Origin: Typhlomys cinereus
Taxonomy: Eukaryota; Chordata; Mammalia; Rodentia; Platacanthomyidae
Length of the DNA stretch: 64,000 nucleotides
Direction of reading: 5' to 3'
NCBI GenBank assembly: GCA_023101885.1
Contig: JALPQD010000406.1
Span: 930,001-994,000 of the forward strand
Shown here: in pieces, positions 46,621-59,477 of the stretch
Layout: every line of letters starts with the position of its first letter
Numbering within the stretch: the first letter of the stretch is position 1
Position numbers and translations under genes: made by a program
Notes under the pieces: generated by a model
Databases searched by the model: none
The model's input: the letters and a program-made list of their open reading frames with translations, nothing else
Told to the model about the DNA's origin: nothing

Positions 46621-48338
46621 ACAGAAAACAATGAAAAAAGTATGTTAAGTCTTATATGGAGCATAGTAACATTAAAATTTTTCCATTCATGATTTATATG
46701 AACAGTTAAAGTATAATTATTTGGAGTTTTTTCATAGACTTACAGGAATTTTCTTTTTCGGAATTGAACAAATCTAAACAGATACTGAGTTGGTTAAATT
46801 TAAGTCATATTCTTGCTCTATTCAGTATACAAGACGCGAAACAATAAAGAAGTTGAAATAGCTACTTTACTGAGAGCTGTCCATCCTTAAACAAATTATC
46901 CAAGTTCTTAGTAACTCAGAAGTCAGAGATCATTTTAGAACAAAGGGGAATGAGAATGTAAAAGCTTGAAATTGAGGAAAAGTGTGGCCAGATGGTATTT
47001 TCTGGATATGATAAGGGGTAAAAAAAAATAACACAAATTCATTGTAGTCATGTATGAAATGATGAAAGAATATGACTATATTTTAAAAATACTTACTAAA
47101 TATACTCAAGTATAACATTGTTTTAAAATCTGTTTATCCTTACATTGCATGTAACCAAACGGACCACTCCTCTTTTGGGAACTAATAGCCCAGAAAAGAC
47201 CTTCAGCTAGGCATCTTCATTATAAAGTGATTTCAATTATTAAAAAGAAAAGGACTGTAAACCAATCAAGCTAATGAAAATGTGCACATCACATAATCAA
47301 CTAATTTGAAGTAGATTTATTATCTGAAGGTCTCCACCCTATTGTTAGCATGAAAATCAGTTAAGTGTGATCTTAAGCAGCATTTTCAGCCCACGATGCC
47401 TACGGAGAGACAAGCAACATAAATAAGGGTCTGTGAAGTGCAAAATAATGTAAAAAGACAAGGAGAATGTATAAACTGGAAAGTGAATGCCCACTGAGAA
47501 CCTTTAAAATTGAAATGTTTTTAAATACCACTTTGACCAAACAAATCAAATCTGAAGGACTAATCTGGCCCCTTGGTCCCATTATAAGCAGTTTAACATG
47601 TTGCATGAAGAAGTTAGAGTGCAATTCAAATAACTCTGCACTCCATTGCACTTTTCTTTTTCCTTTTTGGTCAGAAAAAAGATGCCTCCATGTGTTAGTA
47701 CTTAGATTGTATATTCTCCAAAGATGTGTGGCCCTGGAGGATGAAAAAATGATTTCAGATTTCACAGTTCTAGCGATTCTAAATCAATATAATAACTTTT
47801 GGGAGAACTGTTGTTGGAAGGTGACTTCCACCATTTTTTTCTTTTTTGCAATGGGAATTAAAAACAAAGTAAATATATATGAAAACTTTATCCACACTTG
47901 TAACTTCAAAGTATTATTTTTCTGCTCCTCTGAGGTCAATTGTAAATCAAAATTAATAAAAAAATGAAGAGTAATAGAGAGATATGGTTGCCATAAACCG
48001 ATGAGGACAAATCATATTCTGCAAATTCCTCTAAGATGAAAAAGTGGATGTTTCTAGAAAACAAAATTTGATGTCTCTTTATTGCAGGAAAATAATCTTG
48101 CTTCTAGTATTTCCTTGAAGAGATTAATTTCTAATCTAAGCGATTACTGAGGAATATCCCCTATACACATACACACACATTAAGTTATTTTATACACTTT
48201 CTTTTCTTTTGTTAATCATCCAGTGTGTGCATTTGAGATTAGGAGACTCTATGGAGGGACCTTTTGTAACAGGAAGCTTAACTTCTAAATTACTTAGAAA
48301 AATTTTCACTTTTTTTACTCTATAAATAAATTCTCATG
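46621..48338. other. Single-copy stretch, candidate conserved block
   Basis: No transposon recognised. 47170-47830 is non-repetitive. It contains the longest non-L1 open frame in the window (47467-47967, plus, 166 codons) and an overlapping minus frame of 121 codons. The protein has no recognisable motif, is rich in Cys, Phe and Ile, and has no Kozak or promoter context that I can point to. I do not call it a gene. Confidence 0.4.
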
Positions 48339-48690
48339 GGTTGGGGAAATTACTCAGAATTTAAAGTGTTTTCTGTACAGGAGAAATGAGTTTGGATCCT
48401 AAGAACTCTACTAAATCTCAGGTAAATATTATATCCAGGCTGTAATTCTAGCTTTAGAAAGTTGAGATAAGGTGAAAGTGATCCACAGTAGAAGTGGTTT
48501 AGTAAGAACCACCTCATTTGCCAACTTTGGGTTTGATTGAGAATTCTGTCTGAAAAGACGAAGTTGAATGAATGAACAAAGAAGATTCCAAAATCAGTCT
48601 CAGGTCTCCAAATGTGCATGTACTCACATATCTTCATACACTCAAACATGAACATACATGGACACATGAACCACTCTCACCTCACACAAA
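48339..48690 (+). mobile_element. Old B4-like SINE
   Basis: Head 'gggttggggaaattactcag' and 'gagtttggatcctaag' (box B-like), then 'ccaggctgtaattctagctt' (B4-type middle) and CA-rich words near the end (catacactcaaacatgaac). Diverged, with approximate edges. Confidence 0.55.
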
Positions 48691-48879
48691 AATAAAAAAC
48701 ATTCTCAGGCAAGCGTGACTAACTTCTATTATCATAAGTAGAGAAATAAACCAAATCCCTGATATCCACCCAAAACACAGTTTCTCCAGACAACCCTAAC
48801 AAAAATAAACAAGCACAAATGAAAATGAAATGTCTGGCTTGAAAAATAGAATTGGTATAAGTCAGATGATTGAGGAACT

Positions 48880-49178
48880 GGGCTGGAGAGGTGGCTCAGG
48901 GGTTAAGCCTTCGCCTTGCAGGCGGAAGGTCCTGAGTTCGGATCCCAGATCCCATGTATAGACGCCAGGCGGAAGCGGGGAGCGGCCTGCGCTTCTGGTC
49001 CTGGTAGGGCGGAGCCTGTGAATCCCGGGGCAGAGTAAACAAGGAAGAGGTGGAGGCGTCCATGGTGGTTCCTGAATTTGTCCTGTGGTTCTACACACAC
49101 AGACACACACACACACACCGCGCACATACATATGTACATGCGCACAGTTGAATAAATAATAATTTAAAAAAAAAAGAA
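48880..49178 (+). mobile_element. Young B2-like SINE, long subtype
   Basis: Head GGGCTGGAGAGGTGGCTCAG, box B gagttcggatcc, GC-rich body with the long-subtype word gcagagtaaacaagg, CA-rich run with CpG (caccgcgcacatac), then gttgaataaataataattt and A tract. Perfect 12-bp target duplication gattgaggaact (48868-48879, 49179-49190). Confidence 0.95.
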
Positions 49179-49190
49179 GATTGAGGAACT

Positions 49191-49527
49191 ATCTGTCTAT
49201 TACTTAATCTGGCAGTAGCAAAATTTCTCTTTGATTTGTAAGAATTTGTCTTGCAAAGCACTGAGTACAGTGCAGCTCATGAAAATTACCCTCTTCTTGC
49301 TTGTCCTGAGATGTGTCCAATCTTCTGAGAACTGGCAGATCTTTCATTTATTTGTGCAATATTTTATGTATCTGGAACCAGTCCTGGTGCCACTACAAGA
49401 TTTAAATGGCTCAGCATATAAGTGGAAACATTAGAATTCATAAGCAAAGAAGTGAAAGGCTAAAGTACTTCAGAATTATACAATGATGTATGTACACCTC
49501 AAAAATATTTGAGACAACAAGATATTT
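49191..49527. other. Single-copy sequence
   Basis: No feature recognised. Confidence 0.5.
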
Positions 49528-49781
49528 GGGGCGTGTTGATGGCTCAGGATTTAAAACCTTTTCCTCACAAGTAATGGAACCTGAATTCTGATGCCAACAT
49601 CTCATCAAAAAGGACAAGTACTTATGATGGTGACCAGCAATTCCGGCCCTGGAAGGCAGAGTCTAGGGAACCCCAGAACAAAGAAATAAAGGGGTAATGC
49701 ATTCTGGGATGATTCCTTATGTTACCCTTCTACTTCTACAGTAGCACACATTCTCTTGAACAAACACATACACATACACAT

Positions 49782-49815
<34 letters not shown>

Positions 49816-49823
49816 GAGAGAGG
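49528..49823 (+). mobile_element. Old SINE with GA tail
   Basis: Head-like 'ggggcgtgttgatggctcag', 'gaacctgaattctgatgcc' (box B-like), 'cctggaaggcagagtctagg', CA-rich tail (acacatacacatacacatg) and a (GA)n run at 49782-49822. Confidence 0.6.
49782..49822 (+). repeat. (GA)n microsatellite
   Basis: About 20 GA units with one GGG interruption. Confidence 0.95.
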
Positions 49824-52800
49824 GGCAAGCACACCCAAAAAAGAGAAACATGACATCTGAATCTAAGTTTCATAGCACAGAAACAAAATGGGGACCATTG
49901 TTTTATAAATAAAAGAAATGTGATGTCTATGCTAGGCAAAAATGAATCTATTGAAGACAGTACTTAACTTAGGTATGTCTTTTTACTAAGCACTGTGAAT
50001 CAATTCTTGTCAAAACTTACACTTCTCTTTCCAGATCATATTATGAGTTCTGTGAAGTGAAAAATTTCTTATTTCTGGAAATTACTTCTTATTTGGGGGC
50101 ATTTCTGTTGTCTATAAAAAATGTTAGGTTATTTTTACTATAGGAAATTTTCTCTTCAGTACTAACCCATTGAAATGGAGAAGAGAACATGAAGTAGCAG
50201 AGGAAAGGCCTGAGCTGGGGAAAACAGGGAAGTCTGTAAAACAATAGCAACAATATGAGCAATGTGTACAGGCGGAAACAGAGCAGCTGCTGTTCTGTCA
50301 GGCTGTAAAGTGAAGAAAGGATATAGTTGTTCCTTACTTATTTTCAAACAAACTAAGTCCTCCTTGAGGAATGGTGGCATGCCACCTCTTTCCTTTCCTT
50401 CAGTTCCTGCTCTGCTGCACTTAGTGTGGCCCTGAAAAATTATATTTACTCACCCTGTAAGTAATCTAGCAGCATAAGTAAAGGTCTTCACCCTGAATTG
50501 CCTTAAGGTATGAATTAAAATGTAAACGTGTAAAATATCAATAAACCTGACATAAAACTTTAGTTCCCAAAGATAGAAAGCAAAAAGAGGATGGCCTTAG
50601 GGTAATATACTATGCCTGAAGGCTAACCGGTCTCCTGCCACATATTATATTGGAGTGTTATTACATTTTGTCTATTAGAGGCAGAATGCCCTTGAGATTT
50701 TACAGGGTTTTGAACATAAATCCTTCAGCAGCTCAAATTTTAGTTGATGCGGAAGTGTATACCATGGCTCCAATACTCAAGAGTGGGACAGAGTACCAAG
50801 CCATTACTTGAGATGCCTAAATGTGAGTGTCAAATTACCAGTCTCGACCAAGCAAAAGGGAATGCTAATTAAAGGGGTAGGACATGTTCCAGTTGTTCTA
50901 ATCAAAGAGAGCTTAATCCTTCCATAAGCTGGCTGGCTTTGTTGGAGGAAATTCGGAACAACCTTGTTACTTTTGATAACTGTAAGCCACTGACTCATGG
51001 CCCCTTGACAGCTAGCTGAGCATGTAATAACATTTCTCTGTATTTGGGGACTGGCTTAGCTGGCTTTATAATAGATTATTGTGGATGTTAAAGTGAAATG
51101 TTAGTCTTTCTTTAAAGCTCTGTATTCCCCAGTAATTAAGGTTATAAAAAGGGCATGAAGCACAATGCAGTTTCAAGGTCGCCAAACACAGATATAACAG
51201 CCTTCAGTTTGTGTAAATAAGGTATTAACCATAGATTTATTCTGCAATTGTGTCATGAAAATAGGTTTTTCAAGAGGAACTTGATAGAGAAATATATTGA
51301 GGTGTATTTAGAATTTTTTTTTTCCTTTTCTGTTCCCAAAAAACTAATGCTAGAGCAAAACCACCAATGATATTAAGGAAAAGCAAGAGAAAGTATCTTT
51401 AAAAAAACATAATAAAAGAAGTTGAATGTTATCAGTTAAGAGAGAAAAAAACAGATAAAAGAGCAGAAGTTCATCCAAAAGCACTTGAGGTCATTACATA
51501 TAACAAGAACCTTGGAGAAATCACAACCTTTGGCATGAAAATGTCTGCAGAGACCACACAAACAAGGAATTCACTTCAAATTTCAAGACGGTGACAGTTA
51601 CTGGCAGTTTGTGTTTCCAACTCATTGTAATTGGGAAAAAAGTTAAAGAAAAAGCTCACCCATGAGAGACATTTAGCTACCTCTTTCAAAGGAAGAAATT
51701 GATAGAGTTCCATTCGACTTTAGTTTTGATATCCGCTCCGTACTTGAATCAGATTCTTGTCCTCGTTATTACAATAGGAAGAAACTGCTCCTTCGTGTAT
51801 GTTATAAGAAATGCTCCTTTGTGATGTTCAATTGCCATATAATTTGCGATAAAAAGGGGAGAAAGATTTTTCTCTTTAAGTATTGTAAAAGTAAAACAAC
51901 TCCCTTTAAAGCAAAGGAGTCACACTAATAGTGTAGATTTCTATTGCAGAAGGGCCCTGGAGTTGGGAAAGCATAATTTATAGTGTCAGGAAGGCAATCA
52001 TATTTTCATTCTACCGGATAAGATCAGGGCAGGTACTCCCCAAGGAGTGAACCTCTTCGCTTCAATTTTCAAGAGATGAAAGGGAGGATGTGTGATGCTT
52101 TATAGTGCAGACAAAAATGTCACACCAGTAATTGCTATGCAAGTGCTTAAGTACATGCCAAATAAAACCATAAATTATATTTCTCATGCATTAGGCATTA
52201 ATTGTGTCAGTAGTTAAAAGAACAATTACCACATAATATGTACCTTTTTACAAGATGGAAATAATCAAGAAAATCTTTCGAATAACTTTTTGTGAAGAAT
52301 TAAGTAAGGCTTTTCTCTCTCTTTCAAGGTATTTTAAATCTATCTTATATATCCTCCATGCTGAGAACTTCATTTTAGTCAAATGTCTTCTATAAAGATG
52401 CTATATATAATATACTGAAGATTTCCAAAAATTGTCAAATAAAACTATAATTTATAAGATAATGAAATCACTCAAAGTTACATGATAGAACGAAATGAAG
52501 TCAAAGCTATTTTAGCAATAACCAGCTCTTCTTTCCACCATGTAGACTTAATTCAGTTCACACTTTGTAATATGGCAAATACATGATAAACGCAGTAACT
52601 TTATTAGAGCTGCTGCTTCTTTCTGTGTCTTTCCTGGGCCGCATCTCTGACTCACATTGGGATATTGGGATATACTGACTTCCTTTACCCAGTGTGGGCT
52701 GCTCAGAGAGCTGGTCTTTTTTTTTTTTTTTAATCATTCAAACATAACTCAAATGAAAGAAATATGTACTTACTATCTAGGCACCAAGGCAATGGAGATG

Positions 52801-52854
52801 TAAGCACTGATTTGACACTGGAAATAGAGTATGAGGAAAAAATTAATGAATGTT
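49824..52854. other. Longest repeat-free stretch, candidate conserved blocks
   Basis: Three kilobases with no recognisable transposon apart from a 16-T run near 52716-52731. 50650-51260 and 51960-52330 are rich in varied, non-repeated words typical of regulatory DNA: aattaccacataat, ctttgttggaggaaattc, ccactgactcatgg, ccagtaattaagg, catgcattaggcattaattg. There are no long open frames. Functional status cannot be judged from one sequence. Confidence 0.4.
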
Positions 52855-53190
52855 TTGGCTTATTTGTTTGAGGTGCTAAAACAAAATATCATCAGCTAGA
52901 TAACTTATGGATAACAGAAATATTTTTTCCCAAATTCTGTGGCCTGAAAAGTTGAAGAGCTAGCGAGAAGAAGCTAGTTAGCAGGTAAAACAGTGTGTTT
53001 TACCTGTGTGTTACAGTGAGAAAGATGACTGGGTTCCTTAGAGCTCCTTTTCTAAGGATACTTATCCCATAAGATCATGACCTCTCAAGAACTACCCCCT
53101 CAGGTAGTTAAGGGGAGTTAAGATTAGGATTTAAGATTGTAACATAACTTGGTTGAGATACAAATTTTCAACCAATACCAAAGTTTTTGA
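52855..53190 (-). mobile_element. Old MaLR-type LTR (MLT1-like), reverse orientation
   Basis: 'aggtgctaaaacaaaatatc', 'agctagataacttatggata acagaaat', 'ttctgtggcctgaaaagttg', 'cttatcccataagatcatga cctctcaagaactacccc', 'aagattaggatttaagattg': the order of words in the complement of an old mammalian LTR (AACAAAATACCATAGACTGG type). It is diverged. The family name comes from memory of the consensus. Confidence 0.5.
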
Positions 53191-54244
53191 CTTACATGCA
53201 ATGGAGTAAGAAACCAGTTTTAAAAGAAAAGGAAAAAAATGAAAAATGAGCATAGGACTTGTTAGGATAAAGTATGCCTAAAAATGATGGTAGAAAAGGA
53301 ACAAATGAATCTTTATAACTTAAAAAATATAAATATATTTTGTTACCACTAGGAAAGAAGCTTTAAGATATGTCCTTGTGAAACATGAGAAATGAAAAGC
53401 ATTTATAAGGATCTGAGCTCTCTTCCCATATCATCATGTGACTGGAGAGCTGCATTTTCAAAATTATTAAGGACTAATATGACAACTGAAGATATAGCTG
53501 TCAGAGCTAAGAAAAACACTCAGCAGAAAGTAGAATTGTTAATAAAAGAAAAGACAAATTGAGCCTGAAGTTGAACCAGGTCCCTTGAAACTACTCTCTT
53601 AAACAAGATGGTGCATTTCTGCTTATAGCACATTAATCTCATGATTGCATTCAGACTATTCTGAAAAGTAACTTGTCAAGTTCAACTGAGAACTGATAAC
53701 TAATTGAAACAGGAAAACAGAATTTCTTATTGAAATTAGTAGTTGTCTGCTATGGCAGAAAAGAAGTTAGTTGTAGTTAGGAGTGTATTTTTCTAAAACA
53801 ATTTCAAAGACTGAAATTGATGTTGGAGCAGATAGGTAAGTATCTCTGTAAACAATAAAGATAATAAGATTTTTGCTCTTGTAGAATACACATGAATGTT
53901 TAAATATTCTCATGGTCTCCTTTCATTTATTTTCATTTTTATTTATGTGTTCAGATATGAAATAAATGGGGAAAATATAAAGAAAACATAGCTGCATGTT
54001 AACATATTTTAAATTATCTGTTGTAAATGCTTTAATATATGAAAATTCCAAGTTTTTATGAATATTGTATAATTTTCAAATGTCATCTTCTAAAGAACCT
54101 GGTGTGTTACCTGCAAGGTCACCCTACAGTCTTAGGGCTTGGATACCTGCATCCATATTTTTGCCACAGTGAAATAAAGATATACCTTTTCTCATTTCCT
54201 GGAGATTTTTCATGGCTCTATAAGACCAATTTTTTCTTTTTCCT
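53191..54244. other. Single-copy AT-rich sequence
   Basis: No feature recognised. Confidence 0.5.
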
Positions 54245-55330
54245 TCTTTTAAAAAAAAGCATTAACAATTAATTTATGTGATTTCATCACCTACTACCTA
54301 TCTCCCATCTCTCTCCATTACACCTTGTCTCCTTCAACCTGTTTCCCTTTTTATCCCATATCTCCCTGGATGTGTGATGCACTGGGTCCTATCTTGATGC
54401 TTACATTAGCTAGTTCTTGGGCACCAGCTATGGAGTGAATAGCCCATGAACAATAAAATATAGCATAGAGAGGCCTAACCACCCTGTTTTGTCTAGCATC
54501 AGTCCCATATCCCACTCCGGACAGTTTTGTGTCTAAAGGGATTTTCCCTTGTTCCATGGCAAAATTTACATGGTTGGATATTGTAGAGGTCTAGCTGAAG
54601 TATACATCATTTCATATAATTCTTGATTATGAAAGCCTTATTGCATCCCAGAGCTATTATCTGACATTACTTACTCTCATCTTGCTCTTCTTCCACAAGT
54701 TTCCCTGAGCACTGGGATGGGGAATAGTTTAGATGTCCTAATTATCACTGAGTTGTCTGCAGTTGTTTTTAATTTGTACTTTCACCAATTGTGTTCTCTG
54801 CATTATGTATGCATCTTTCAAGTACATGGAAGCTTCTTGGTTGAGTACTTGGTTGAGTTTTTTGATCTATGGATATAATTCTAAATATTTAGAAGACAAC
54901 TTACTGTAATATATTTAGAGGTAATACTAAGAAGTTTGTTCTCTCCTAGGACCTATGGTCTCCCTATCTATGGTTATCTGGTTTGGTTTACAACACCATA
55001 GATGTGTTTCCTTGTCATGAAATAGGCCCCAATGCCAAACAGAAATCAAATGGTTACCCCATGCTGTATAGTTGACTATTTCACTACTGGACTCCTCCTG
55101 ACAGTGTTGCTATCTTAGCTTCCATATTCATAGCTGTAGGGAAGAAAGGTTGGTTGGGGGGAGCGTGTTGATTGTTACTTTTGACTCTGTAGAACTAGCC
55201 AATATGAAAGCAGTTTCCTTTTCCATTTCATTTTTCTCACATGCCTCGTGATCCTTTTGTGTATTCCCTTTAGCCACGAGTTTTAGTAATGGGCTCTGGA
55301 GAACAAGCAACATCTATGACAAATGCTTAT
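54245..55330 (-). mobile_element. Old L1 3' UTR fragment
   Basis: The plus strand reads as the complement of a rodent L1 3' UTR of an older (Lx-like) type: C/T-rich 54290-54360, 'ttcttccacaagtttccctg agcactgggatggggaat' (compare cttccgtaaattttcctgagc in L1-3), then 'ggtttacaacaccatagatg tgtttcc' and 'aataggccccaatgcc'. It is diverged, and no ORF2 part is visible. Confidence 0.6.
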
Positions 55331-56612
55331 TTTCTATTGAGTGCCTTTGTGAGTGAGACCAATTTTTTAATGAATCCTCTTTAATGCTCTACTTATAAGA
55401 TCACAGGGCATTATAACTATTCGTCCAAATACTTCCAAAGTCTTCAAAAATCCAATCCCAAACTGGCTTAGCAATTACAAATATGTTTACAGAAATGAAT
55501 CCTCAAGACTCAAGACTACTTTTTTCTATTAATATTGCATTTCTACATGAAATCACTGAGGTTAGTGTAAGACTAACCTCATTAAGTTCAGCTCACAGTG
55601 TTTGGTGTAGGCAGCCACCCTACTATAGCCCTGCTATCATGCCATGTGAGATACACCCGAAGGAGTAAGCCCATGTCTTGAAAGAGGAAGGCATCCACTG
55701 GATGACTTAAAGGATCAGACTCAGACTTTCATAGAGACTTAATCTTATGAAAACTCACTTCAAGGAATTCTGTGAATAAATGTAGCCAATGATTAAAGGA
55801 CCTTATACTAGGTCCCCCTTACCATGGCAAACCTGGTAACACATACATTCCTCAGGGAGGGCCAAAATCTTTTGAAACTATATCATCCTCATAGAGGGGT
55901 GAGAAGGAAAACACTATTAGTGATAAAGTCCGTGTTAGAAATTTTGACTTAATTGCCCATTAGAGATTCTGGTTAGGGTAAATTTGTCATGCAACATGTA
56001 ATCTTACACTGAAATAAAATCTGCTTGAAGATCACAGCTACCTGTGAAAACATTTATGCACAATAAACTATGAAATATTTTGGGTCACTTGCCTGGATTT
56101 CTTCAATAAAGACTTTCAGCTTAAAAACATTGTGTACTGGATTGTGCTCTTTAAATGCAACACAATATCATTCTAGAAAAGTGTTTAGTAAGTAATTGAC
56201 CTTTGAAATTTCATGATGAAAAAATTACCTGGATTGTAGTAGTGAATTGTGATATTATCTACACATATACACTTACTTATTATCCTTTTGACATGAGATA
56301 ATAAATAGACCATGTCTGCTCAGTGCTTTTTAAGTCCATGAGTAGTTAGGCAACTTCATCTCACCAATGCAATGTGTATAGGAATAGCAAATGAGACTCC
56401 TAGATAATACCACTGAAAATCCAAGTTCACACTATTACAGTAGTTTTATTAACACGTTTATGAATATTTTACTCTTTTGTAGTAAGCTAAAATCATCATT
56501 ATCAAATTACATCTTATAATATTCAAGCACATTATTAAAAGGTAAAAAAATAAAATATTCAGTATTTGTATTTATTCTTTTATAATGTGCATGGTTTAAA
56601 AAGCTTGATCTT
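55331..56612. other. Single-copy AT-rich sequence
   Basis: No feature recognised. Confidence 0.5.
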
Positions 56613-56760
56613 GGGGATTGATAGGTGGCTCACTGCATAAAAATACTGACCACAGACTCCACAAAACCATCCACTGACTTCCACATGCATGCCACGATGT
56701 ACACATTCACTAATCTATCTGCATTTAAATACAATAATAATAATAAAATAATGATAATAA
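56613..56760 (+). mobile_element. Old SINE fragment with ATA tail
   Basis: Head-like 'ggggattgataggtggctca ctgcataaaa', 'cactgacttccacatgcatg', then an AATAATAATAATAA tail at 56731-56760. The middle is missing. Confidence 0.5.
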
Positions 56761-58070
56761 ACTTATCTTAATAATTAATTTCATCATCCTTTCAAATTGG
56801 ACAAAACAAATTTCAAATTAGATCATCTTTATAAGTTTTACCTCTTCAGATTAGAATTTATATTCCTTAGCAAATACTTTTATTTTCCGCTATTAAATTT
56901 CATACTTACCTAGAGTTTCTTTTTCTATCTGTAAATGTACTTGTTAGAAGATCCAATTAATAAGAGTGGTAGTATCTAGATAGGGAACACTATATACATA
57001 GGCACATCAAAGGAAGATTTTATATTTTCTTTCCGTCTGCACCATCTTTCATAAGATACAACCACAGTGAGAGAAATAACCAAACACACATTGATACCTT
57101 GCCTCATGTTCAGCTTAGGATACATTCTTTGAAGTTAGCAGTAGTGCCTTTCATTGAGTAGGTCTATACGAAACATTTGCTCAATGAAGATGAAATGACA
57201 GTTCAGAGTGCTACCTTTAGTCTAGTTGTCAATGTGCATTCACTTGATGTGGTTGTTTGCACTATATTAGAACTTAGTCTAGCTATGTATGTTTTGATAC
57301 AGATAGACTGTGGTAACTTCACAGCCTGCTTTGCTTATGAGTGATGTCTTTAGAATGTAGGACTGTCACTGAATTTAGAAACCATTCTGCTAGTGGCAAA
57401 ATATAAATATACAAGTTAGGAAACCAGTTCTTAATTGTTACTAGAAATAGAGTTTTCCCTTTAGAGCAACATATTTCAAAACAGATTTTGAAGCATTTAC
57501 TAAAACATGAGCAAATAGATTTTCAACCTCTGGGGCATTTTCAGTCTTCATATTTATAGCGTTTCTTCTATCATTTAGACCAAGAATACTGGTTCCAACA
57601 ATCCCATAATGATAATATTTATTCTGGGATTTAGAATTACAAACAATCTCTTTAGCTGTTAGAGGAGTTTTGTTGGTAGTTAATAACCTCTGATGATTCT
57701 GGACTTGGAGGCTTAAAATTCTTACATTTGAGAGCCTCATAAGTCATTCATTCCTTCTGCTATACATGAAATGGCTAACTAGTTAGTAACATAACACTTT
57801 AGCTAATGCTCTTATCTGAGAATCCCTTCTGTCTACCTTGTCTTGATAGGAGCAGCATTTTGCTTGTAGTTTCTACCTAGCAAACTGTGATCCCTCAATC
57901 TTCCTTTTTCAGACCAAGCAAAAATAATATAATGAAAAAAGATCCAATGTATCTTTGTTCTATGATTAATATAAGCCTGTTCTTCCTTGAGGAAATTTTC
58001 CTACTAATCAGGAGGTCAGGATCAGATGTAACATCTGTAATGTGGAGATATGTTTTCCAGAGCATTTAGT
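56761..58070. other. Single-copy AT-rich sequence
   Basis: No feature recognised. A minus frame of 99 codons at 57441-57740 has no known motif. Confidence 0.5.
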
Positions 58071-58305
58071 CAGATGGCCAGTGAGATGGCTCTGTGGGTA
58101 AAACTTGCATCCAAGCTTGACAACCTGAGCTGAATTCCTGGAATACACAGGATGGAAGTATAAGACTAACTCCCTCTAAGTTGTCCTCAACCCTCTGCAC
58201 ACATACTATGGTATTAACACAGCCCAGCCATTCCCACACGTGAGCACACACCATAATAAATAAATAAATGAAAATAGAGAAAGACAGAGAGAGAGAGAAA
58301 GAGAC
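58071..58305 (+). mobile_element. Old B2/B3-like SINE
   Basis: Head 'gatggccagtgagatggctc tgtgggtaaaa', 'caacctgagctgaattcctg gaat' (box B-like), 'aagttgtcctcaaccctctg cacaca', 'cgtgagcacacaccataata' and AATAAATAAATAA tail, followed by GA-rich low complexity. Confidence 0.72.
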
Positions 58306-58464
58306 TAGAGCTTCAGGGGAGGAAATGTTCAGCATCTTTTTGTTAGAGCAAGTAACTTCAGTCAGTGCTAATTACTTTTTTTTCTGAAACATTTTTTATC
58401 TTCCAGTGTAATTCCGTTCCACAGGCTCAACCAGTTTATACTCATGTAAATGGTATCTATGTAC

Positions 58465-58616
58465 AGATAAACTTTGAAGCAAATTTTACAATTCAAAGTT
58501 CTTCTGACCCTTTGAAATGCCTAAGCCTATATGTATGTGTAGATAAACTTTGAAGTGAACATTACAATTCAAAGTTTTTCTGTCCCTTTAAAATCCCTAA
58601 AGCTATCAAGTATTAA
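58465..58616 (+). repeat. 76-bp tandem duplication
   Basis: Two direct copies of a 76-bp unit (start agataaactttgaag at 58465 and 58541; shared tacaattcaaagtt and ccctttgaaatgcc/ccctttaaaatccc). They are roughly 85% identical, so this is an old duplication outside any recognised transposon. Confidence 0.8.
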
Positions 58617-59477
58617 CTTGACACTACTTAAATACCTATGGAGAGAAATGTGAAACTGGTAAAAACTGAATTCAGAATTCCCAAGTTTCCATCATAGCAA
58701 TGAATTATATAAGTGCTTTATGGTATGGTAGCAGTGTATGTTTTAGTGTGTGATGTTGCATTAAAAACCTTTTTATCCTCAGTATATCTATAGTTTTGAA
58801 GGTTCAAGTCAACTATCTAGTTTGTCAAGGTCAGTTGTTTGACAAGTAGTGATCATTTCATCTTTGAAAACTCTTTCTTTTGATAAATAATTCCCAGGTA
58901 ATAATTGTTACTTCCAGTGATTTATAAAGACAGTCTGAGTGTGGGGTCAAACTAACCTTTCATTAAATCAAAGCAGTGAACCAGATGCTTGGAATAACTA
59001 TGATAATTAATCCATGGCCTTGGAGGAGAACAAAGGCTCATTTGAAGAAGACATTTACATGCTGCAGTAGTGTCTTTTGTTCTTGTTTTGTTTATATCAC
59101 ATGGTAATTGAATTTATTAGAGATTTGAGGAGCACATTAGATGGCATTTTTTATGTGGCAGAAAGTCAGCATTTCAGAATGTCTTCTTGTATCTACCTCA
59201 GTCATCAATCTACTTGTGTACTAAAATTAAACATTCTTAAAATTAATGTCATTGAAATTTGATAATAAATAATGCGTTCTTTTTGAAGATTTTGTTTTTT
59301 AAAAATGATGACTACTAAACATCTCTCTGTCAAAAACTGAACAAAACATTCCAACGGCTTTTCTTTTGATAAATACAAATGGTCAAAATAAAAAATTTTA
59401 TTAAGTGAACTATAATCTTTATTAAGTAATTTTGTATATTACCCTGCATGTAAAAAAAAGAATATATTTCTCAAATA
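58617..59477. other. Single-copy stretch, candidate conserved block
   Basis: 58870-59200 is non-repetitive with words such as taataattgttacttcc and tgataattaatccatgg. No element or gene recognised. Confidence 0.4.

Noticed and set aside
47467..47967. 166-codon plus frame
   Set aside because: Not called as a gene: no motif, no promoter or splice context, and an overlapping antisense frame. Kept only as a thing to test.
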